The position numbers and the translations under genes were made by a program. This document shows positions 1-7,679 of a DNA stretch of 33,326 nucleotides, piece by piece; positions within the stretch are counted from its first letter, which is position 1; each line of letters starts with the position of its first letter. The stretch is from Halobacteriales archaeon QS_9_67_17 (GTDB lineage Archaea; Halobacteriota; Halobacteria; Halobacteriales; Haloarculaceae), in assembly GCA_003023185.1 (NCBI GenBank), contig PXSB01000056.1:1-33326 (forward strand), given 5' to 3'. The notes beneath the pieces are model-generated. The model did not search any database. It saw nothing but the letters and a program-made list of their open reading frames with translations, and had not been told where the DNA came from.

Positions 1-1376
1 TCGACGACCCCGTCTCCGTCGTTCCGGAGCGGGCGCTGGCCTTCTTCGCACGCAACCGCGACCGCATCCGGGCGGCCGCCCGCGTCCACGACGCCGCGGG
101 CCTGGACGCGCCGCTCGACACCGACGCCGTCGACACCGCGCTCGCACGACTCACGGAGGAGGGCACCGTCGCTGACGACGACGAACTCGACCGGCTCTCC
201 GTCGCCGTGGACGATCTCGACGCAGCCGTCTCGATGGCCGAGAGCACCGCCAACGACCGGCTCCGCGAGGCCATCGAGGAGCGAGACGTGACCATTGAGG
301 GGGCCGACCTGCTGTCGCTCGTCGAGCGAGGTGCGGGGGTCGACTCCCTGCTCGACCGGGAGCTGGCCGACGAGTACGACGAGGCTATCGCCGCGGCCCG
401 CGACCACCTCGTCGACGTGCTCGCCTTGGACGACCACGCCGCCCGCGCCCGGACGGCGTTCCCCGACGAGCCGACGTTCCCCGTGGAGGCCGACGACCGC
501 GTCGTCTCGAAGCTCCGCGAGGAGTTGACCGCCGCGCGCGACCGCCGAGCCGCCCGCCTGAAACGTGAGTTGGCCGCCGAGCTAGCCGACCTCCGCGACC
601 CCGCCGAGGACCTCGTGGACGCCGCGCTGGAACTGGACGTGGAACTCGCGGTCGCCCGGTTCGCCCGCGATTTCGACTGCACGATGCCGACCTTCGACGG
701 CGACGGCGTCCGCATCGAGGGTGGTCGTTCCCCCCTGCTCGACGTGGCGTTCGAGGATGTCGAGCCGGTGGACTATGGCGTCGACGGCGTCGCGGTCCTC
801 TCGGGCGTCAACTCCGGCGGCAAGACCTCGACGCTGGATCTGGTCGGCTTGATCGCCGTGCTCGGACAGATGGGGCTGCCCGTCCCCGCCGAGTCGGCCG
901 AACTGGAGCGGTTCGAGGCGCTCCACTATCAGGCCAAATCGCAGGGCACCCTCGACGCCGGTGCGTTCGAATCGACGCTCCGGGAGTTCGGCGACCTCGT
1001 CGCGGGCGACGACCGCCGGCTCGTGCTCGTCGACGAACTCGAATCGATTACCGAGCCGGGCGCGAGCGCGCTCATCATCGCCGGCATCCTCGAAGCCCTC
1101 CACGAGTCGGACGCGACCGCCGTCTTCGTCTCCCACCTCGCCGGGGAGATACGCGACGCCTGCGGGTTCGGCGTGCAGGTGGACGGCATCGAGGCGACGG
1201 GCCTCGTGGACGGCGAACTCCGCGTCGAACGGTCGCCGGTGAAAGGAAAGCTCGCGCGCTCCACGCCTGAACTCATCGTCGAGAAGCTGGCTCGGGGGTC
1301 GTCGGGCGACGTGGCGGACGAGAGCGGCGACTCGCCCGACGGGTTCTACGGCGACCTGTTGGAGAAGTTCGAGTGA
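1..1376 (+). CDS. MutS-family ATPase, C-terminal part (5' end outside window)
   Basis: The reading frame is open from the first bases of the window, so the gene begins upstream. The first methionine in frame (207) is internal. A long charged alpha-helical region, like the MutS lever or clamp, comes first. It is followed by a MutS domain V ATPase: a Walker A of the form SGVNSGGKTS (about 801-833) and a Walker B LVLVDELES (about 1021-1047). The GGKT P-loop resembles the MutS2/MutS5 branch more than MutS1, whose loop is MSGKST. The visible part has no N-terminal mismatch-recognition domain, but that could lie upstream. Haloarchaea usually carry several such paralogues, and a true MutS lies at 14407-17067. 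The role is probably in recombination or repair-related DNA structure handling, not classical mismatch repair; this is inferred from family. A repeat element begins directly after the stop codon. Confidence 0.88.
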   Translation, partial: DDPVSVVPERALAFFARNRDRIRAAARVHDAAGLDAPLDTDAVDTALARLTEEGTVADDDELDRLSVAVDDLDAAVSMAESTANDRLREAIEERDVTIEGADLLSLVERGAGVDSLLDRELADEYDEAIAAARDHLVDVLALDDHAARARTAFPDEPTFPVEADDRVVSKLREELTAARDRRAARLKRELAAELADLRDPAEDLVDAALELDVELAVARFARDFDCTMPTFDGDGVRIEGGRSPLLDVAFEDVEPVDYGVDGVAVLSGVNSGGKTSTLDLVGLIAVLGQMGLPVPAESAELERFEALHYQAKSQGTLDAGAFESTLREFGDLVAGDDRRLVLVDELESITEPGASALIIAGILEALHESDATAVFVSHLAGEIRDACGFGVQVDGIEATGLVDGELRVERSPVKGKLARSTPELIVEKLARGSSGDVADESGDSPDGFYGDLLEKFE

Positions 1377-1377
1377 T

Positions 1378-1687
1378 GGTGGTGTTCAGGTAAACGGGCC
1401 GTCGCTCGGTCGAGAAGTCGCGGTGAAGGGACTGAAAGGGGCCGTTATCGGCGGCTTCGCCGCCGGTTGCTCGGGAGAGCTCTGCTCTCTCGGTGAGCGC
1501 TCGACCCGGCCCCGGCGTTCGGAAGACGCGAAGGGTCTTCCGCAGCCCGTCAGAAATCTTCGATTTCTGCGGACGACGCAAACCACGAGACGACTCCGCC
1601 GCCACGCTGCACGCAAGGTGAGCGACCGGGAACTTTCCACACCTCGTTGGCCGTAGTCGCCGAACTCACCCTCATTTGAGCACTATC
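1378..1687 (+). repeat. Repeat element copy 1 (divergent, hairpin-rich)
   Basis: This element fills most of the 366-bp gap between the MutS-family gene and the next gene. The left end (1378-1392) and right end (1673-1687) form an imperfect inverted repeat related to the GTGTTCAGATA ends of the other copies. The conserved block GGGACTGAAAGGGGCCG is at about 1429-1444, and the 3' block (GAGCGACCGGGAACTTTCC) is at about 1620-1638. The interior holds four perfect small hairpins: 1449-1455/1459-1465, 1475-1480/1484-1489, 1521-1527/1535-1541 and 1551-1558/1562-1569. Pairing between the 5' and 3' blocks is poorer than in other copies, so this is a diverged member. Short open frames inside are not convincing as genes. 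Confidence 0.75.
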
Positions 1688-1742
1688 GATTCCGACGCCC
1701 CACGACTTACCCGTCTCCCGCTCCGACAAGTGTACACGCTGA

Positions 1743-2159
1743 ATGGTTCCGAGAGACGTTCGACAACGGCCGGACGCCGACACCGAGCAGCCGCCAGTCC
1801 CGTGTGCTGCGTGTCGGGCCGTCTTCGAGTCGCCCGACCGTGACGCCGCCGCGTTCCTGCTCGTCGACCAGTTGACGATCCCCGTCGTCGGCTGTGCCGA
1901 CCACCTCGACGAGTTTCGCGCCGTCTGCGGCCACACGACCGACGGGACGGCCGACCTCCTCGACCATCGGCCGGCCGGCGGCATCGCGTGTCCGAGCTGT
2001 CGGCTCGCTCCCCGGAGTCACGAGCATCCGCTGATTCCAGTCGAACGGGGTGGCGTCGTCGTGCTCGCGTGTCCGACTCACCGGTCGCAGATCGTCGGCC
2101 GCTTCCAGACGGGACTGGAGACGCGCCGACAGATCACCTCGCCACTCGACACGTCGTAG
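1743..2159 (+). CDS. Small protein with two CxxC...CxxH zinc-binding units
   Basis: This 138-residue protein has no function I recognise. Two similar metal-binding patterns are visible: C21xxC24 with C51xxH54, and C83xxC86 with C110xxH113. Each would supply a C3H set, so the protein probably holds two zinc knuckles made by duplication. There is no signal peptide or membrane segment, and it is probably cytoplasmic. Small haloarchaeal zinc-finger proteins of this size are common and sometimes regulate metabolism or biofilm formation, but nothing here assigns a role. The ATG start sits 55 nt after the end of repeat element 1, so its promoter is close to or partly formed by the element. It converges with the TRAM gene, with 21 nt between stop codons. 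Confidence 0.75.
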   Translation: MVPRDVRQRPDADTEQPPVPCAACRAVFESPDRDAAAFLLVDQLTIPVVGCADHLDEFRAVCGHTTDGTADLLDHRPAGGIACPSCRLAPRSHEHPLIPVERGGVVVLACPTHRSQIVGRFQTGLETRRQITSPLDTS

Positions 2160-2180
2160 CGCCCCAGCGCCGCGACGGCG

Positions 2181-2630
2181 TTAGTCGTAGTAACTCAGCC
2201 GCTCAACCACGTCGGCGAAGGCGACGTTCTCCTGCACGTCGGCGATCTCGATGCGTACGCGCTCACCCTCCTCGGCGTCCGGCACGATGACGACGAAGCC
2301 CCGTTCGACGCGGGTCAGGCCGTCGCCCTGATCGCCCGTGTCCTCGATCTCGACGGTGCGCTGTTCCCCTTCATCGACCGGCGGGCTGGGCGGACTGGAA
2401 GGATCACGATCACGCGTCGGTTGCGGGGTCGTCGCCTCGCCCGCTTCGCCGCTCGTGTCGGCCGTCTCGCCGTCGGTCGACGACGACCGGAAGATCGCCA
2501 CGCGGTACGTCTCGTCTTCCCGTAGTTCGCCGAGTTCGAGTTCCCGAGCCGGCACGTCGATGACGTACGAATCGTCTCGGGTTTCTACCTCCGCGGAGAA
2601 CAGACAGCGTAACTGGTCAGAAATGTCCAT
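2181..2630 (-). CDS. TRAM domain protein
   Basis: This 149-residue protein has three parts. The first 50 or so residues are a conserved-looking acidic domain. A low-complexity linker rich in Ser, Pro, Thr, Asp and Glu follows (about 50-88). The C-terminal TRAM domain (about 89-146) has the typical pattern of a beta strand after a Glu-rich start, a Gly-Asp-Gly turn, a central FVVIVPDAEEGERV stretch and a final VAFADVVER. TRAM is a small beta-barrel that binds RNA, and stand-alone archaeal TRAM proteins act as RNA chaperones; that role is inferred from family. An A/T-rich TATA-like stretch lies about 40 nt upstream (2667-2674), so a short leader is likely. Identification of the TRAM domain is fairly secure; the N-terminal domain is not assigned. 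Confidence 0.85.
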   Translation of the reverse strand: MDISDQLRCLFSAEVETRDDSYVIDVPARELELGELREDETYRVAIFRSSSTDGETADTSGEAGEATTPQPTRDRDPSSPPSPPVDEGEQRTVEIEDTGDQGDGLTRVERGFVVIVPDAEEGERVRIEIADVQENVAFADVVERLSYYD

Positions 2631-2776
2631 CAGTTGGGCCTCTACGGCATGATACGCGAGGGGAGGTATTTTACTCTACTTGTCCTCGCCGAACCGCCAG
2701 TAATGCGGAGGCGGTGGTACAATCGGAGGACCGACGCTCGGCTACACATCCCGTACAGCAGTGCCGTCTCGCGTGT

Positions 2777-3151
2777 TCAGTTGTAGAACTCGCTGATGAG
2801 TTCGAGCAGAGACCGCACGGACGGGTCGGCGGAGCTATCGAACACGAGGAACACGCCTTTCCTGTCCTCGGACGGCTAGAAGTGAGCCACGGTGCCGCCC
2901 TCGAAGATACGTAGCTTGCCGCGAACGTCCCCCATGTCCTTGAACAGGTCCTCCTGAAACGGCTGTGCGATGTCTTGCACTACCACGTCGTCGTATATGT
3001 CGTCGATGTTGCTCTGTGAGTAGTTCGCATCCACGTCTTGACTGGTGTAGTGGAGTTCGTACCCGTCGGGGTCGTACGTCGCAACAACCCGTAGCGTATT
3101 GTCGTACGTCGACTGAAGCCTCTCTACTAACTGGGCGGAGTGTGAAGTCAT
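2777..3151 (-). pseudogene. Small haloarchaeal protein gene interrupted by an in-frame amber codon
   Basis: From the ATG at 3151 the frame encodes 91 residues ending ...GTVAHF, then a TAG at 2878-2876. The same frame continues without any shift as PSEDRKGVFLVFDSSADPS... and ends with TGA at 2779-2777. The extension looks like the natural C-terminal part of the protein, with a hydrophobic strand followed by an amphipathic helix, and keeps haloarchaeal codon bias. The whole resembles the haloarchaeal DUF7522-type family of about 115-125 residues, in which a G-V-x-V-S/V-F-D strand near the C-terminus is usual (recognised from memory, moderate certainty). A good promoter is kept upstream. The simplest reading is a nonsense mutation or sequencing error; stop-codon readthrough is a remote alternative. 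Confidence 0.65.
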
Positions 3152-3175
3152 CGTACCCGTGGAAGATGCGTGTAT

Positions 3176-3183
3176 GATTTAAG
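3176..3183 (-). promoter_or_regulatory. TATA box of the amber-interrupted gene
   Basis: Read on the minus strand the motif is CTTAAATC, centred about 28 nt before the ATG at 3151. This is the spacing of a leaderless haloarchaeal transcript and fixes the start codon. Confidence 0.6.
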
Positions 3184-3289
3184 TCTTTTAGTAAGGTGGG
3201 GGTCGTTCGTGTCGCTCCGCTCGGTCCGAATCGCGGCGGAGGGACGGTGTTGACCGTGCGTGCGCCAGTCACGTGCCGACGCCGCCCTG

Positions 3290-4297
3290 TTACCGGCGCG
3301 ACCGCCGTGCCACACAGCGACGGCTCGGCCCTGCGCCCTCACACTCGACGAGCCCGTACTGCTCTAGCTTCCGGAGATACGTCCGGACGGTCCGCTTCGT
3401 CTTTGGCTCGTCGGCCCGCCGCGCGTAGCGGTCGTAGAGCTCCTTCGGCATCGACGGCCCCGACTCCAAGAGCACGTCGTACACCAGTCGCTGGTCTTCG
3501 GTGAGCTTGTCGAGGCTCCGCTGTCGGAGGTTGTCTCGCGCGGCCGGGATGGCCGTCCGGACGTGGTCGCTGGTGATCTCGTCCGCGCCGTCCCACTCGG
3601 CCTCCTGTGCCGCCTGCCGGAGGAACGTGATCGCGTCGCGGGCGTTGTCGGCGGCGGCGTCCGCGAGGTGGTCGAGATGGGTTTCGTCGATGGCGTCCGG
3701 GGCGAGTGCGGCCTCGGCGCGCTCGCGGAGGATCGCCACGAGTTCGTCGTGGCGATACCGGTCGAAGGAGATCCGGGTCGCGCTCCGGAGCCGCGACCGC
3801 ACCCGCTCGTCCAGCGGGTTCAACACGTCTTTCTCGCGGTTCGCGATGACGATGAACGTGAGCCGGGGAATCGACCATAGCTCGCGGAGCAGATCCTTGT
3901 CCGCGAGTTGGTCGGCCTCGTCCAGAATGACGACGTACGGCGCGTCGACGGCTGCCAGCCGCGACAACATCGCGTCCTGCGGGGTGTTCCGGTGGATGTC
4001 GTGTGTCGGGCCGACCCCGTCGAGCAGTTCCAACAGCACGCGAAACCGGTTCGAGTGCGTCCAGCAGTCGACGTACTGGGTCTGCACGTCGAGGGCGCGC
4101 TCCGCGAGCTTGTCCGCGGTGAACCGCGCGAGACAGGTCTTGCCCGCGCCGGAGGGGCCTTCGATCAGCACGTCCCGAGGCGTCCGGTCGTCGAGCACCG
4201 GTTGGAGCGCGTTCCGGAGGCGATTCTTCTCCGCGTTCCGGTGGACGATGTCACCGGGCACCCAGTCGGCGTCCAGAACGCGGGCGTCGCGTAACAT
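3290..4297 (-). CDS. Orc1/Cdc6-family AAA+ protein
   Basis: This is an origin-recognition or replication-initiation type ATPase of 335 residues from the ATG at 4297. Visible parts are the Walker A GPSGAGKT (47-54), the Walker B VVILDEAD (122-129), a sensor-1 strand FIVIANRE, an arginine-rich VRSRLRS segment, and a C-terminal winged helix with TVRTYLRKLEQYGLVE. A start nine codons earlier (4324) is open, but the TATA box at 4323-4330 lies exactly there, so the ATG at 4297 is preferred and the mRNA is probably leaderless. The protein is shorter than the roughly 400 residues of main haloarchaeal Orc1 proteins. I see no cluster of origin recognition boxes next to it, so it may be one of the accessory paralogues. 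It diverges from the RNase HI gene. Confidence 0.9.
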   Translation of the reverse strand: MLRDARVLDADWVPGDIVHRNAEKNRLRNALQPVLDDRTPRDVLIEGPSGAGKTCLARFTADKLAERALDVQTQYVDCWTHSNRFRVLLELLDGVGPTHDIHRNTPQDAMLSRLAAVDAPYVVILDEADQLADKDLLRELWSIPRLTFIVIANREKDVLNPLDERVRSRLRSATRISFDRYRHDELVAILRERAEAALAPDAIDETHLDHLADAAADNARDAITFLRQAAQEAEWDGADEITSDHVRTAIPAARDNLRQRSLDKLTEDQRLVYDVLLESGPSMPKELYDRYARRADEPKTKRTVRTYLRKLEQYGLVECEGAGPSRRCVARRSRR

Positions 4298-4322
4298 CCC
4301 ACCCGACACACGGACGCACGGC

Positions 4323-4330
4323 AATTTAAG
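4323..4330 (-). promoter_or_regulatory. TATA box of the orc1/cdc6-like gene
   Basis: On the minus strand this reads CTTAAATT, about 29 nt before the ATG at 4297. It supports a leaderless start there and argues against the upstream in-frame start at 4324. Confidence 0.65.
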
Positions 4331-4476
4331 CGGAAGGGGGTCGTTTCCGGGTTTCCGAGTTCGAGATGCGGCACAGGCATAGGGTCGTCACTGCGCTCCG
4401 GCCATCGACACAGATAGGCCGCGCCGGTACGTAGCGCCGGTATGTCGCCGAGACGGCCACGGCAAATCGCCGGCCG

Positions 4477-5160
4477 GTGGGTTCCGTGAGCGACCGCCCC
4501 GGGTCCGCGCCGGTGTGCGCGGAGTCGCTGTCGCCGCTCGCGACGGCGACCGAGCGCGTCCTCGCCAGATACGACTACGAGATCGCGGCGGCGACCGACG
4601 CAATCGACGCGGCCGTCCCCGGCTTCGGTGGGCTGTTCGACCCGGAAACGTCGGCAAACGAACTCGCCGACGCACTCGAACGCGTGCTCAACGCGACCGA
4701 CGAGACACCGGTCCGCGACCAGCCGACGAACGCCGGGAGCCCGGTGTGTCTCTACGTCGACGGCAGTTCGCGCGGCAACCCCGGCCCGGCGGGTGCGGGG
4801 GCCGTGCTCGTGGCCGACGACGGGGAGACGTTGGCTCGCCTCGGCCGGCCGGTCGGGTCGCGGGCGGACAACAACACGGCCGAACACGCCGCGCTCCGCC
4901 TCGGGATCTCACAGCTCCTCGCCCGCTGTGACCCGGAGCGTGTCAAGATACGCCTCGACTCGCGGACCGTCATCCGCGGCGTGTGGGGCGACCCGGACTC
5001 GCCGGCCGAGGAGTTCGGTGCGTATCGGCGCGCAATCGACGACCTGCTGGCGCACGTGCCGGAGCACGACTGGCAGCATCTCGTCGACAGCGACCCGAAT
5101 CCGGCCGACGCGCTCGCGACCGTGGGCGCCGACATCGCGGCCCTCGGCCCGGGCGGCTGA
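4477..5160 (+). CDS. rnhA: Ribonuclease HI
   Basis: RNase HI cuts the RNA strand of RNA:DNA hybrids in the cytoplasm, helping to remove primers and R-loops. The RNase H fold occupies about residues 88-220, after an N-terminal extension of about 85 residues typical of haloarchaeal forms. The first strand carries DGSSRGNPG with catalytic Asp95. The second acidic residue is Glu136 in NNTAEHAAL, the third Asp161 in RLDSR, and the last Asp211 in DPNPADALA. The DEDD set is complete. The start is uncertain: GTG at 4477 and GTG at 4486 are both possible, and neither has a clear ribosome binding site or TATA spacing. The residue numbers use 4477. The gene diverges from the Orc1/Cdc6 gene across about 180 bp. 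Confidence 0.88.
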   Translation: MGSVSDRPGSAPVCAESLSPLATATERVLARYDYEIAAATDAIDAAVPGFGGLFDPETSANELADALERVLNATDETPVRDQPTNAGSPVCLYVDGSSRGNPGPAGAGAVLVADDGETLARLGRPVGSRADNNTAEHAALRLGISQLLARCDPERVKIRLDSRTVIRGVWGDPDSPAEEFGAYRRAIDDLLAHVPEHDWQHLVDSDPNPADALATVGADIAALGPGG

Positions 5161-5252
5161 ACGATGGCGCGATGGACACTCGCCCCGTCGGGTGTCGGTG
5201 GGGCGTGGTGACTCGTCTCGTGGAACCTCGTCTCACGGGATTCCGTCTCGCG

Positions 5253-5269
5253 CAGGCCTCTTAGGCCTG
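5253..5269. promoter_or_regulatory. Short perfect palindrome upstream of the EamA gene
   Basis: CAGGCCT and AGGCCTG are separated by CTT, giving a 7-bp stem. It lies about 42 bp before the GTG at 5311 and just upstream of a TATA-like ATCATACA (about 5280-5287). The position would suit an operator or activator site. It could also be chance in such GC-rich DNA. Confidence 0.25.
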
Positions 5270-5310
5270 TAGCCCCTCGATCATACAATGAGAAATACGT
5301 CGCTGAGCGG

Positions 5311-6327
5311 GTGGTGTCCCTGACGCAGACGGGCCTCGTTCCGTCGCTACCGACCCTGCCGACAGTCCCGACACGCTACCGTGACGCCGCGCTGTTCGTG
5401 TTGCTCGCCGTCCTCTTTGGCGGCGCGTTCGTCGCGATCAAGACCGGACTGCGCGAACTGCCGCCGGTGCTGTTCGCCAGTCTCCGGTTCGACATCGCGG
5501 CCGTCGCGCTGTTGGGCTACGTCGCGGCCACGCGCGCCCGGTCGACGTGGCTCCCGCGGAGTCGCGGCGACCTGCTCGGCATCGGCGTGGCGGCGGTGTT
5601 CCTCGTCGCCATCAACAACGGGCTGTTGTTCCTCGGACAGGAGACGACGACGCCCGCGACGGCCTCGGTCATGTACGGGCTGAACCCGGTGCTTGCACCG
5701 GTGTTCGCCCTGTGGCTGCTGAACGACCGGCTCTCTCGGGTCGGCGCGCTCGGCATCGGCGTCGCGCTGAGCGGCGTGGTGATCATCGTCCAGCCGTCGC
5801 CGTCGGCCCTCGCCGACGCGAGTTCGGTCGGACAGCTGCTCGTGCTGGGCGCGGCGGCGGCCGTCGCGCTCGGGAGCGTCCTGCTCCGCCGCATCGGCCC
5901 GCAGATGGACAGCGTCCCGCTAACGGCGTGGGCGATGGCCGGCGGCGCGCTCCTGCTCCACGGCGGAAGCCTCGCGGCCGGCGAGTCGCTGGCGAGCGTG
6001 GCAAGCATCGGCCCGGCGACCGTTGCGAGCCTGTTCGTCGTCGGCGTTCCGTCGACGGCCGTCGCGTACGCGATCCACTTCGGCCTCATCGAGCGAGCCG
6101 GCCCGGTCCGCGCGAACATGGTTGCGTACGCCGTCCCCGTGTTCGCGGCGCTGTTGGGATGGCTCCTGCTCGGCGCCCCGGTGTCACGCTGGACGATGAT
6201 CGGCTTCCCGGTCGTCGTCGCCGGCTTCACGCTGGTCGAGCGTGACACGCTCCGGCGCGAACTGTGTCGGCTCCGCCGGCGGACGACCGACCAGACGCCG
6301 TCGGCGGCACCGCCCTGCGACGACTGA
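5311..6327 (+). CDS. EamA/DMT-family membrane transporter
   Basis: This is a drug/metabolite transporter superfamily protein of 338 residues. It should have ten transmembrane helices in two five-helix repeats. The first EamA repeat starts with LFVLLAVLFGGAFVAIKTGL, and the second runs from about residue 170 with LLVLGAAAAVALGSVLL to LLGWLLLGAP and VVVAGFTLV. It would export or import a small metabolite across the cytoplasmic membrane; the substrate cannot be read from the sequence. The C-terminal tail is short, cytoplasmic and Arg-rich. The start is GTG at 5311 or three bases later at 5314. An ATG at 5288 is in another frame and soon stops. It converges with glpC, with 11 nt between the genes. 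Confidence 0.88.
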   Translation: MVSLTQTGLVPSLPTLPTVPTRYRDAALFVLLAVLFGGAFVAIKTGLRELPPVLFASLRFDIAAVALLGYVAATRARSTWLPRSRGDLLGIGVAAVFLVAINNGLLFLGQETTTPATASVMYGLNPVLAPVFALWLLNDRLSRVGALGIGVALSGVVIIVQPSPSALADASSVGQLLVLGAAAAVALGSVLLRRIGPQMDSVPLTAWAMAGGALLLHGGSLAAGESLASVASIGPATVASLFVVGVPSTAVAYAIHFGLIERAGPVRANMVAYAVPVFAALLGWLLLGAPVSRWTMIGFPVVVAGFTLVERDTLRRELCRLRRRTTDQTPSAAPPCDD

Positions 6328-6338
6328 CCGTCGGATGG

Positions 6339-7679
6339 TTACGCGACGAGTGCGGCGTCGAGCAGTTCGAGCGGGTGACGAACCTCGTAGCCCGTGCCGT
6401 GTTCCATCTGCATCGCACAGGTGGGACACTCCGTCATGCCGGTTTGCCCCTCGGCCGCCTCCATGTGGTCGAACATCTCGTCGCCGATTGCCATCGACGT
6501 GTCGTACTTCTCCGCCTTCCAGCCGTAGGTGCCGGAGATACCGGAACAGGAGTCGCCGACGTCCGTGACGCCGACGCCGTCGAGCTCGCGGAACAGCTCC
6601 ACGGCCTGTCGCTCTAACCCCTGATTGCGTGCGTGACACGGGGCGTGGTAGGCGAACTCCTCGGCGAGGGCACCGTCGATCTCTGCGTCGGCGAGCGCGC
6701 CACGGAGGTCCTCGTGGACGCGGAGATACTCGACGGCCTCGAAGGTGTGGGCGGCCACCTCGTCGACGCCCTCGATGTCGAACAGCTCCGGATACTCCTG
6801 ACGCAGCGCCATCGAACAGGAGGTACACGACGCGATGGCGTCGTACCCCTGATCGACGAGGTCGGCCATCGAGGAGACGTTCACCTCGGCGTGACGGCGG
6901 GCGTCCTCAAGCATCCCGTTGGCGAACATCGGCGTGCCCGAACACTTCTGCTCGGGGACGACCACCTCGTAGCCGAACTGCTCGAACACCCGGACCATCG
7001 CCTTCCCGACCGCCGTCGTGTTGTAGTTGGCGTAACAGCCGTGGAAGTACGCGACCTTCTTATCGGCGTCGCGGGGGTCGCCGCGAGCCGCGCGCCGCTC
7101 CTGCGCGCGGCGGCGCGAGCCGTCGGCCCCGCCCCGCCGCGTCCACCACTCGCGGAACGTCTCCGTCGCGAACGCGGGGAACTCGCGCTCGCTGGTGATA
7201 CCCATCGTCTTCTCCAACAGCCAGCGGGCGGGCCCGAAGTTCATCGCGGCGTTGGCGAGGCGGGGAGCCTTGCTGGCGAGGAACGCCGAGGTGCGGTAGT
7301 TCGCGAGCAGGCGATTGCGCCAGTACGTCACCGAGAGCTTCGACATCCCGTCGACGTACTCCCCGCGGGCGGCGTTGTGCATCTGTGAGAGCGGCACGTC
7401 GGCGGGACACGCCTCGTCACACCGCATGCAGTTCGAGCAGTCCATCACCGACGCGTCGACGGTGTGCTCGTCGTCGCGCTGTTTCAGCCGCCACTGCTCC
7501 GGGCCTTGGAACTTCGGACCCGGGAAGTCGTCGTCGACCTCCGCGACCGGACAGTTCGTGTCGCACGTCGAGCACTTGTAACAGGAGTCCGATCCCGGCC
7601 GCAGGTCGAAGTCGGGGTCGTCGTCGAACACGTCGATGGGGAACTCGTCGTCGGCGTCGGGCTGTGAGGCGTCGCTCAT
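6339..7679 (-). CDS. glpC: Anaerobic glycerol-3-phosphate dehydrogenase subunit C
   Basis: GlpC anchors the GlpAB dehydrogenase and passes electrons from glycerol-3-phosphate to membrane quinones. Two 4Fe-4S motifs lie near the N-terminus: C33xxC36xxC39xxxC43 and C81xxC84xxC87xxxC91. Two cysteine-rich (CCG) domains follow, one with HGCYANYN and KCSGTPM, the other with PCHARNQG and SCSGISGTYGW. The length of 446 residues is close to the family norm of about 400, with an acidic N-terminal tail added as is usual in haloarchaea. The ATG at 7679 overlaps the glpB stop by four bases (ATGA), so translation is probably coupled. It is the last gene of the glpABC operon. Confidence 0.95.
   Translation of the reverse strand: MSDASQPDADDEFPIDVFDDDPDFDLRPGSDSCYKCSTCDTNCPVAEVDDDFPGPKFQGPEQWRLKQRDDEHTVDASVMDCSNCMRCDEACPADVPLSQMHNAARGEYVDGMSKLSVTYWRNRLLANYRTSAFLASKAPRLANAAMNFGPARWLLEKTMGITSEREFPAFATETFREWWTRRGGADGSRRRAQERRAARGDPRDADKKVAYFHGCYANYNTTAVGKAMVRVFEQFGYEVVVPEQKCSGTPMFANGMLEDARRHAEVNVSSMADLVDQGYDAIASCTSCSMALRQEYPELFDIEGVDEVAAHTFEAVEYLRVHEDLRGALADAEIDGALAEEFAYHAPCHARNQGLERQAVELFRELDGVGVTDVGDSCSGISGTYGWKAEKYDTSMAIGDEMFDHMEAAEGQTGMTECPTCAMQMEHGTGYEVRHPLELLDAALVA

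Noticed and set aside
1423-1656. Open frame inside repeat copy 1, with similar G-L-K/E-G-A frames in copies 2, 3a and 5
   Set aside because: The similarity follows DNA-level conservation of the repeat. Lengths and ends differ between copies, stops interrupt several, and paired-stem conservation explains the sequence better than coding.
4298-4476. Possible replication origin next to the Orc1/Cdc6-like gene
   Set aside because: I looked for repeated origin recognition boxes with a G-run and an A/T-rich unwinding region. Only one loose GGAAGGGGG/GTTTCC stretch is present (4332-4349) and there is no A/T-rich segment.
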